DNA of 64,000 nt, taken from assembly GCA_033032865.1 (NCBI GenBank), contig JAWHQI010000068.1, forward strand, positions 8,432,001 to 8,496,000, written 5' to 3'. Made by a program: the position numbers and the translations under genes. Under the pieces are notes generated by a model. The model ran no database searches. It was not told the origin of the DNA and saw nothing but the letters and a program-made list of their open reading frames with translations. The DNA is from Dactylorhiza incarnata. Taxonomy: Eukaryota; Streptophyta; Magnoliopsida; Asparagales; Orchidaceae. Positions 46,548-55,943 of this stretch are shown here, piece by piece; position 1 is the first letter of the stretch, and each line of letters opens with the position of its first letter.

Positions 46548-47629
46548 TGTTGGAAGATGGTCTCCCGCATCTCCTAGGTTTGAGAAAAACAAATCCTATG
46601 TGTATTTGATCTTGTGTTTTAGTGCGCAGGAAACAAGTCCATATGACTCAGGGATAGCATAACAAGGTTGCCCCCAAATTTGAAGCCAGAATTCCAACAT
46701 GTCCACATAGCGTCGGCGGTAGCACCTAGCGCGGGCGCTAGCTCTAATTAGGCAAGTTCAGGCGGCAAGTATTTAAGGCGATAGTGCCAGGAGATAGCGG
46801 ATAGCGCTGGCGATAGCACGGAATTTTAGAAAGGTTTCATCGAAATGAAGATACGCACACGGAGGATGTTTCCTAATCCGGGATAGCGCCGGCGGTAGCT
46901 CTAGCGCAGGCGCTAGCTCCATGGCTATAAAAAGGACCCCTTGGCTCCATATTATTCATCCCTTCCTACTCCTAAATTACAGAGCTTGGTGCCACATCAT
47001 ATAGGGAAGGTTTAGAGAGATTCTCCCATAAATCCATGAAGGCTTAAAGAGATCTGTGGAGAAGATTTCAACATGCTTCATCATCATGACAAAAGACTGC
47101 ATCGACTTTGATCATACTCTGCGCGTCTTTGTCTACATCTTCAGAGATCCACATAGAGGGAATTTTTAATATTGTTGTTATTTTCTTTTGTAATCAATTC
47201 GCCTCGTGTTGGCGACTAGGTCTGGTAGGACTTAGGGAGGAATTTGCCTCGTTTTGGCGACTAGGTCTAAGGTGTAGATCTTGGGGGTGCTCATGGCCAT
47301 ATCCGGGGAGGATTGGCTAGAGCGGCTTGAGGCCTTATCCGGGGGAGACTAGTCTAAAGCCACCAGTTCGTGGGGATACGAGTTGGGATAGAAAACAAAA
47401 AGACATTTTAATTCTCCGCCTTCGATTTCTAGCGTTATAAGAAATCAAGTTTTGTAATCCTTAATTTCATTTTAATAAAATCATGTCACTATTTGATTTC
47501 AATTGTTTTACTTGATTTCTCTCTATTGTAATCTCTTATTATTTCAAGTATATCAAAATATATTAAAAGTTTTAAAACCCTTATTCACCCCCCCCCCCCC
47601 CCCCTCTAAGGACGCCTATAGATCCAACA
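46548..47629 (+). repeat. 5' LTR of element F, right arm copy
   Basis: TGTTGGAAG...GATCCAACA, with both ends intact, now on the plus strand. A primer site TGGTATCAGAGC follows at 47632-47643. The run near 47588-47604 holds 17 C against 12 G in the left arm. TATAAAAAGG near 46926 follows the CGG palindromes. There is no matching 3' LTR to the right, because the arm ends in gag. Confidence 0.92.
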
Positions 47630-47686
47630 TGTGGTATCAGAGCCGGGTTTATTCCAAACATTCTAACAACCAAGAATAATGGCGTC

Positions 47687-48061
47687 ATGATCTCGCTTCT
47701 ATTAGTGGGGGAAATTTTTATGAAGAAGAAAAATCTCTTGCACTACCTTTATTCGAAGGGAGAAAATTATAAAGGGTGGAAATTTTTAATGGAAAAATTT
47801 AATAAAACTTTAGATATCGAAACATGGAATATAGCAATAATAAGACCAACGGATGAAACAAATAAAAAAGAACGCCACCTAAATGCAAAGGCTTTGAATA
47901 GTATCTTTTGTGCTTTATCTCAAGAAATTTTCAAATTGATATATTGTTTTTCTAGTGCATACAAAGTAAATGTGTTATTCTCCATCCATAGGTACAGAAC
48001 AAATGCAAGAAGTGGAGAACACACAAACCTGCATAAATGGTCAAGAAAGCCCCTCTCATGA
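47687..48061 (+). pseudogene. gag: Gag N-terminal region of element F, right arm copy
   Basis: Same 124-residue product as 42885-43259 on the other strand, so it has gathered no coding change since the duplication. It follows LTR and primer site in normal order, so this half-element could in principle be transcribed. Confidence 0.8.
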
Positions 48062-48524
48062 TAAATCAATGGAGTGCACATCAAGTGGGAGAGAATAAGA
48101 AACTTTTTCTTTGAAAGAGGAATGCCAAAAAGATGTAGATAAGAAAGTATCTTTATGCTCACATCTCACCGCATCAAAAGCACTATAAGGAAATCAAATT
48201 CCTTTATTGTTTGCAATTCTATTTCTACTTTACAATTGCTACAAATTACAAAGTGCAAAATTAAGAAATTAAAAATGTTAATTCCAAATTGCTCTGAGAA
48301 AATAATGATTTAAACGCCAAAATTAATGTAGAATCAAATTCTAATTTATCTAACTCATGTCTCTTTAATTGAAAACATTACACCTTGTATAGAATTTAAT
48401 GATTTAAAAGAAAAATACAAGGAACTTCTTTTTGTAAAAGAACTTAATGAAAATTTGCCTAGAAAATTCAACTTTGAAAACGGATTGTGTTATGTGAAAA
48501 AGTTATAAAATTGAAATTAATGAG

Positions 48525-49137
48525 ATGGATGAAACATTTGAAGAATTTAGAAATAATTATCAAACTCATATTGACTCTATTGTTTCCAGTCTTAAAACTA
48601 GCGCAATTGCTTATAATAAAGCTAGACATGATCTTATGATCAAAAATGATGAATTAAAATCAAAAATCAACTTGCTTATAAAAATTATGAATAAAAATTC
48701 TCAACACACCAATTCACAATATCAAGCAATATCTACAAGCAAGTTGAATATAAATATGAATATCTTGACTAAGCCTAATAATGGGAGTAAAAAAACACAA
48801 TGTTTATATAAATCCAAATCCAAATCATCATTATTTACAAAATCATGTTTCTCCCAACTTAAAATTAAAATTACACAAATTTTCTATGAGCGATACTTTC
48901 AATAATCATTACAATCATAATCCTCAAGATAAAGATAATTACAATGGAAATTTAATGCATAAGAATAACATTATACCACGGTTTGAATGGAGACCCAAAG
49001 TTAAAAATGAAACATTGACTTCACATAAAAGGACCCATTCATCACTATCTCCCCACAAGCCAACACGTAATACTTGGATACCTAAAGGAGCCACCACACT
49101 TGGTCCCCTTTGGATACCTAAAACTCTTATTCGTTAG
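48525..49137 (+). pseudogene. Gag C-terminal region of element F, right arm copy
   Basis: Mirror of 41809-42421 with identical translated products. The arm ends 170 bases downstream at 49307, so the rest of element F is missing on this side. Confidence 0.7.
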
Positions 49138-49315
49138 GTATCATCAAATGCATGAAGTAGAATCTTTTCAAAATGAAATATACAAATTTCTACTTCATGA
49201 TATGCTTTAATGTCTTTTTATTTTTCTTTTTGTTTTTCTTATTTTTTAAGCTATTAGTCCATGGTCATCTTATATATTATTGGAAATATGATCTTACCTC
49301 TTAATGCACTTTTTT

Positions 49316-49845
49316 GTAACGGCCCAGCCCCGACCACCACACTGAGGGCTGGCAACCCGGCTCACAAGGCCGGTCCATCTCCACCCAGTGGGCCGGCTAA
49401 CCGACCGTTAGACGCCTGGCCCCATTGTCCAGGACGCCCGGGCTGCAGCCCGCTTAGCAACACCCCAACCAATCCCTGTAGCCTGTTTCTCAGCTACAGT
49501 AGGGTGTTGATGGCGGGTCTCGATCCCCCGCCACCCTTGATAAGAACCTCTTCAAACAGGTCTCATCACCAACTGAGCTGCAGCTCAGTTGGTGATGAGA
49601 CCTGTTTGAAGAGGTTCTTATCAAGGGTGGCGGGGGATCGAGACCCGCCATCAACACCCTACTGTAGCTGAGAAACAGGCTACAGGGATTGGTTGGGGTG
49701 TTGCTAAGCGGGCTGCAGCCCGGGCGTCCTGGACAATGGGGCCAGGCGTCTAACGGTCGGTTAGCCGGCCCACTGGGTGGAGATGGACCGGCCTTGTGAG
49801 CCGGGTTGCCAGCCCTCAGTGTGGTGGTCGGGGCTGGGCCGTTAC
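49316..49845. repeat. Hairpin H2 (530 bp perfect inverted repeat)
   Basis: Two 265-base arms meet between 49580 and 49581 at GAGCTG/CAGCTC with no spacer. Outward from the axis each arm shows CAGCTCAGTTGG (11 of 12 to the polymerase III A box; 49581-49592, mirror 49569-49580). After 42 bases comes GGATCGAGACC (10 of 11 to the B box; 49635-49645, mirror 49516-49526). It looks like two tRNA-related, SINE-like units head to head, ending in CCGTTACA. No transposase is encoded. Flanks are the palindrome end on the left and a gypsy LTR on the right. Confidence 0.93.
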
Positions 49846-52440
49846 ATTGGCCGACCACCATCATGCCGCAAAGAAGACAAACCCGCTCCATGGACGGAAA
49901 TCAGGTGACTTCTGCCCCCTCTCCCTTGGTGCTAGATCTTTAGATCTAATTTAGGAGAGATGTTTACTCAAAAGAGCTTGACTTGGTGAGTTCAATTGAG
50001 TTTTCTAGGAAGAGACTACGCTAGAACTTCTATTATAGGGTGTCGTTCGCCGAGAAAATATCTTCAATTAAGTCCTCTCTTCAATACGAAATTGTAGGAA
50101 CTGATTTCGTAAGGAATGGTGTCCTATTGAGGGAGTATTGGAAGAGAGAAGGTGAAATAATATATTAGTGTGCTGGATGAAGAAGATGAACTGATGTTGT
50201 TCATCTATCTTAAGATCCGTGATCCTTATAATATTTAGACAAAAATCTTTTTCTGCACACGACAGACTTCAAGCCTATTTTTATGCATGATCCGATCACA
50301 TTCAGGTCTTGCGCTCAACACGAAAGTTGTAGCCGTCGGAAAGACCGTTCTAATGAGTGGTTGTGCATTTTTATAGGAGTTTTGTAGCTCCGACAAACTA
50401 AAATAAAAAATGATTGTACATAATTTAATCCGGTGTATGTACATGACAGCTTGCTATCTAGATTTATTCTGCTGGGTTCAAACCCTATATTAGATAGGTT
50501 AGGCTTAGATCTGGACCTTGGGCTAAAAAAAGTTGTATCCCTTGACGATACCTTTTCGGAATGGGGTGACACATTATTTTTGGTGGTCTGTAACTCCCAT
50601 AAATCCTGTTTTAGTAAACATTAATGAATATGTATAGAGTTTTTAAGGTTTTACCGATTTCTCTCAAAATATTTATCGGATGCTTGTGAAATTTGTTAGA
50701 GATGTGCCTGATGATATTGTGATCACCCATGTTTAGTTTCATAATTTTTGGATACATATTTACCATGAAATTGCTTATCGTTTCATATAAAAGTAGAGCA
50801 CCATAAATAAGTATTGCGTAATACAATGAGATCAAAATTTGGTGGGAATGATTCAGGCTCTAATTATAACTTATGGTAGAAGTTTCAGCGGATTTGGCTT
50901 TGAATTGGGACCTTAATTAAATGTGTTATTATAATTTATTAAGTTGAATTGAAATGTTAAGGTGCTCAATTGGACAAGGATTTTGGAAACGTGACATTAA
51001 ATGCACAAGTAGTCCAATAGGATCAAAGATAGTATTTCCCTTATATACACATGCACTGTACGGGAGTTATGACAACTCAGGATGAGGAGCAGTGATGGAT
51101 GGTTTGGATTATTGGATATATTATATCCTATAGTGTTCGTTAAGGACCCGGTTGGTAATTCCTTGTATGTTAGGTAGCATCGATTGAACATGCGAGTTAC
51201 TTGGGTGTTTATATCTCTCACACAGTTGCATAATGATCCTTGATGGAGGATTGCTTGTGGTAGATCTATTGGCTCGCCAGTCGTGACACCGACGGGAGCT
51301 GGAAGATAGATATTGACCGGTTGGGCTGGGTTCTTTGTGCTTACTTCCAAAGACCCCTTCCGTGCCATTAACCGGTTGGGCTGTACTCTTGGTGTTTACT
51401 TCCCAAGACTCCTTCTGTGTTCAGTACGCAGGTGCTCCGATGTTGTGTTCCTAGCATCGAGGCATATGTGAGGCCTAGGTCTAGTAGTGTGCATACCCAC
51501 CTAGTATTGGAGGGCCTGATCTACTATCTCCATCTGACCACGACGGGTGATGCCTGAGTGGTTAGCTACACTCAAAAAATGGGAAGTACTAGTCTATGTC
51601 GACTTAGCAAATTAGAGTGCGTGAGTAAATCATGGGTGAGTCATCATACATTCATCCATTGCATTGCATCGCATGAAGATCCTCATCAAATAAACATGTA
51701 TGGGCACCTTTATAAGATTTGTTACTTATTATTATTAACGACCCTTAACTTATAAGATTGTATGGGCATCCTTATAAGTTAAGTTTAATTCGGTTCTTTA
51801 CCTACACTGCTCTTTTCATACTCTGTTACTGACTATACTGCTAGAATAAATGTGCTCTTATACTATTGATATACTAGTTATGATTACCGCCTTCCTTGAC
51901 ACCTGCTGTATTGTATATACTGTTTATATTGCAGTGTTCTCTTTCTTCCTTCCGCTCTGGGCCTAAGAGTCATCGGGGGAGAGGATGTGAAACCACTTAG
52001 TCTTTATGACTAACCATTGCTACATCATTATTTTTAGGTGCACACCCAGCGGTAGGTAGAGCAGCAGCATACGACGCAAGAGGACAGCCAGGCCAGAGAG
52101 ACAGGGCCTGAGACTACGATACCTTCCCTTCCGTAAGTGACCGATGTGAGTGAGAGCTTGAGATGTAGCCCTTGAGGCAATTCTATACTATGATATTTTG
52201 CAGGAGCTTTTGTAGCTACCTGTCATTTAATATAATTTGTTGGGACACTTTTACTTTTGTGAATCTATGGCTTCTGTTGTTTTCTATTATTGATGGGTTG
52301 ACAAGTTGATATTGGTTTAGCCGGCAGGATAGACCTCTTGGGGTACAGGTTAGTCCATGTGTTGACGCTACCACAAGGTGGTTGTTCTGTGCATAGGAAT
52401 CCCCTTGTCCGTGTTTTGTGTTCCGGGAAGGGGGTCTTAC
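49846..52440 (+). repeat. Gypsy LTR fragment related to the solo LTR at 12418
   Basis: Aligns with about 13056-15370 (shared CAGGTGACTTC, GGTGCTAGATCT, CTTATAAGTTAAGTT and AGGGGGTCTTAC). The first 640 bases are missing, cut by hairpin H2. It ends at GGGGGTCTTAC like the solo LTR, but different sequence follows directly. No coding content. Confidence 0.8.
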
Positions 52441-53704
52441 CTATTGCATTTAGAAATTCGGTAGTTGTACGGATTTAGGCAGTTTGTGTGAAGCCTACTC
52501 GTGGTCGTTAGCCCGGATTGGTGATGTTTGATTGCGACGTGCGTTTAGGTTAAGCCAATAATGCAAGCTGAAAAATGACCCCGTGAAATATGTCATCGTA
52601 TTGCAGGACTTGGGTTTTAGCTATCTTTCGGAGAGCCTAACGGAAGCCCCATGCTTGGGTTGTGGTTGAATGCAAACCTTCACCACTAGTTTTGAAGTGG
52701 AGTGGTCTTGTACTTCCTTCATTAGTTATGTTTGCGAATCATATGTCCTCTTGGAAGTATTTGGTGCGTAGCTTATCTTTTGCGTGACATTTGTATATGT
52801 TGAACCCTAATGGGCCGAGGCGAAGCCGTACCCGTGCCGTGCAATAGATCACGATGACTAGAGCATGGGCAAAGCTGAACCGAACCCATTTCCATGCAGA
52901 TCGGTGAGAGGTCCCAACCTCTTGTATACCGTGTGATCATGGGAGAGGCCATGGAAGGAGTTCAACTAGATTGGCCAAAAGCTCTTTTCACACCTAAGGT
53001 TGTATTACTTAGGGTGGTTTTTGTTATGAATTGATGTTATGTTAGCCTCAAGCTTTTGCTTAGGCAGTTGTGGGGATCCTCCGAGTGAACCCAACCAACA
53101 TCACGTGCATACCTAGGTTCTCTTTACTTTGATGCTCAACCTAGAAGATTGATTGTGCTTGGAACTTCACCCTGTGTAAAGTAGCTGCACTTTCTTTATA
53201 TGATTACATGTTGCATGTATGGCTTACTTGTTGGTTAGCGGTGCCCTGGCCCTAAACCGGCTAGAATGGCTGGGGGTGGGATCATTGTATGGTTTGTGGT
53301 TAGCTCATAGTTGACCCTCGTTTACATGTTATTTGTGGATGGTGCAGGTGCTGGTGAGCCGAGCAGAAAGTAGCAGGTTGAAGCCACTTGATGTGTTGTC
53401 CCTTGAACGCCAGCCTTTATTTTACTATTTTCCCTGAATTGTCGGCTTGCGTTCCGATGCTTATTGTTATGCTATGTACAGTGTTAAATGTAAGGCCTTA
53501 AGGTCATAACTTAAGTTGATACATTCGTGAGATGGTGGACATTCTGAAAGTAAAATATATCGACAGCTTCCGCTTACGTTTTGTTATACTCTGGTGTAGT
53601 TCTTTTCTGTTTATCATCTTTTAACGTTTAGCTAGTCTATTCGATATGGCGTGGGGTCCCGACCGGAACTATTATTATATTATTTGTACTGGTAGGGTGT
53701 AACA
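52441..53704 (+). repeat. LTR 3' part leading to a gypsy primer site
   Basis: Non-coding. Its end GGTGTAACA is followed by ATTTGGTATCGAC, a decayed initiator-Met primer site (53708-53715), so it is the end of an LTR belonging to the gag downstream. Either this family's LTR runs through 52440, or the fragment before it is a separate insertion. Confidence 0.6.
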
Positions 53705-53913
53705 ATTTGGTATCGACTTTAGGAGTTGATCTATAGTTAGCGAATTCGAGGCCGAATTCCTTTTCAAGGGGTGGTGCGCACGTGATGTGCGTTCAACTAT
53801 AACGATAAAAACTAATATGAATGTCCACTTAGGAATAAAAATATGCTTGTTTGCGGAACCTGAGTGTTCCTTGATAGGTTATTGTTATGTTTTTGGTCAC
53901 TAAATTATGTGTT

Positions 53914-54933
53914 ATGCGATTATCAGTGGCTAGGAGTGGTGCGGGGTAGTCCCAACCCCGTAACACTGCTGAAAGTAGTGCGTCCGCTGGGGAGCCATCG
54001 ACCACTCCTTCTGCTGAAATAATCAGATTAGTCGCTGATGCAGTCATCGCAATGATCAATAATCAGCCAGGGCATGTTACACAGCCTACTACTCCTTCTC
54101 CTGATGTGGTCCTGGTGCCTGCTGCTGTAGTTGAGCCAAGAGCAGAACCTATAGTGAAGCCCAGGGTGGAACATAGATTTGAGCAGGTAGCTGTGGGACG
54201 AGCTCATGACCAGCAATTGAAGAACATTCTAAGCTTCCACCCTCCAACCTTCTCGGGGACTGAATCCCCAACAGAGGCAGAGGATTGGCTGTCAAGAGTA
54301 AAGAGAACTCTAAGGGCGACAATAACTGAGGAAGCGTTGATCATAAACTTAGCCACTTTCCTTCTGAATGGAGAGGCAGTTCTTTGGTGGGAAGAACTTG
54401 AACATCACAACTTCGTTGGTAGAGAGATTACTGATGTCTCGATGACAGAGTTTTCAGAACTGTTCCTCTATATGTTTATCCCTTCTGCCCAGCGCATTGC
54501 ATTGCAAAATAAGTTTTTGCGGTTATCTCAAGGTGATCGTTCGGTAGATGACTACATGCATGAGTTCACCAAATTGAGTCCTTATGTGGGAGCTTTGGTG
54601 GAAGATGAGGAGACAAAGACGAATAAGTTCTACGAAGGACTTCGTGATGAGTTGAGACTTCTTTTAGTTGGCCCAATGACTTTTGGATTTCATGTTCTGG
54701 TGCAAACTGATAGATCTCTGGAGTTGGATATGCTGAGGGTGCAGTGCGCGAAAGTACTCAATGCAAAGAAGCCAAAATTTCACGCGCTGACCTCTCAATC
54801 AAAGCCTGAGTTCAGAAAGAACAAGAGGAAGTATAGGTTCGCGGAACCAGCTCCCTCTAACGTATTGGGAGCAACTAATGCACATGGCCCCATAACGTGT
54901 TTCACTTGCGGAAAGGTGGGACATAAAGCCTGA
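53914..54933 (+). pseudogene. gag: Gypsy gag with zinc knuckle, partly duplicated end
   Basis: Starts at ATG 53914. A TAG at 53947-53949 interrupts, and reading then runs open to 54931. Core marks are SFHPPTFSGTESPTEAEDWL, LNGEAVLWWEELE, and the SVDDYMHEFTKLSPY and KFYEGLRDELR blocks. The zinc knuckle CFTCGKVGHKA is cut by a stop at 54931-54933, exactly where a second copy of the region begins. Length and order fit Ty3 chromovirus-type gag. Confidence 0.88.
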
Positions 54934-55130
54934 GTTTCAATGGAAAGAAGCCAGAATTTCACACGCTGACCTCTCAGTCAAAGCCTGAATTCAGAAAGAA
55001 TAAGAGGAAGTCTATGTTCGCGGAACCAACTCCCTCTAACGTATTGGGAGAAACTAATGCACGGGGCCCCATAACGCATTTCATTTGCGGAAAGGTGGGA
55101 CATAAAGCCCGAGTTTGTCGAAGTGGTCCC
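54771..55130 (+). repeat. Tandem duplication of about 179 bp in gag
   Basis: GAATTTCAC...CATAAAGCC occurs from 54771 and again from 54950, with about a dozen differences. Each unit contains the Lys-rich stretch and a zinc knuckle. In the second (55014-55328) the knuckle reads HFICGKVGHKARVC, its first Cys being His. Confidence 0.85.
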
Positions 55131-55311
55131 CCGAAGACAGAAATCCGAGCAGTGGACTATGCTTGTACGGCGAGATTAACTTACATGGAGAAAGGCAAAG
55201 CCGCGGAGTCTTCTGCTTCCCAGTATCCTCCGACCCAGTCGAGAGTCTACTCGCTTGGCCAACAGGAAGCCATCCGAAAAAATGATGTTGTCACAAGTAT
55301 GAATTATAATT

Positions 55312-55943
55312 TTGCTTTTACAGCTTGACGTGATATATACTTCATGTGCGAATATACGTTTGTTTACGTGTGCAATTAGGATTTGTCCTAATTTTAACTA
55401 TCAGACAAGAGCTCTTTTTGATACTGGAGCATCACACTCCTTCCTATCTAAGGACTTTGTGGTGCGAATCAGAGTACCGTATACCCTAGTAAAGGATATA
55501 TTCGAGGTAGTGTTGCCCAATGGGTCTCATATGAGCGCGGATAGGTTGAGTCGTGTAAAGGTGCGGATAGGTAAATAAGATTTCATCTTGGAAGCGTCAT
55601 TATTACCACATGCAGAATTTGACGTAATCTTTGGCATGGACTAGCTCTCTAAGCAGCGAGCATGCATAGACTGCAATCAGAAGGATATTACTCTGGGATA
55701 GAACACCGATGTTGAGACCATATTTGCTGGAATGTGAGGAGCAAGCAAGAAGCTGATGTCTTCTCTCTAAGTGGTTAAGGCGGTGAGAAAAGGCGTGGAG
55801 TTATTCTTCACATTGTTGAAGGCTTGACAGCCTAAACCCAGTTTAAGTGATGTCCTAGTAGTATCAGAGTATGCTGACGTGTTTCGAAATGAACTCCCTA
55901 TGGCTCTCCCTCATCGAGAGATCTTCTGTATTGAGTTGATGTC
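55312..55943 (+). pseudogene. Retropepsin remnant and start of RT linker (gypsy)
   Basis: ALFDTGASHSFLSKDF is an intact D-T-G-A active site. After a stop at 55576-55578, FDVIFGMD and then YADVFRNELPMALPHREIF can be read in pieces with several stops. The latter is the linker just before RT. The body ends at 55943 against the LTR of element K, so RT, RNase H and integrase are lost. Confidence 0.85.

Larger units (their letters stand above)
41639..49307. repeat. Giant inverted repeat (palindrome), arms about 3.83 kb
   Basis: Base p on the left pairs with base 90942 minus p on the right near the centre, and with 90946 minus p farther out. The axis is base 45471. The net 4-base shift comes from a G/C run (12 versus 17) and a single-base loss near 47225. 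By eye I see only about seven substitutions between arms, for example at 42761/48185 and 45193. Mirror open frames confirm it (44280-44513 with 46429-46662; 42041-42421 with 48525-48905). Each arm holds the outer half of hairpin H1, 800 bases of tandem-repeat flank, the 5' LTR of F and its gag. Pairing breaks at 41639 and 49307. Confidence 0.96.

Noticed and set aside
49316..49845. Hairpin taken as a tRNA gene or a transcription terminator
   Set aside because: A and B boxes are present, but no acceptor stem, anticodon loop or cloverleaf can be drawn. At 530 bases it is far too long for a terminator.
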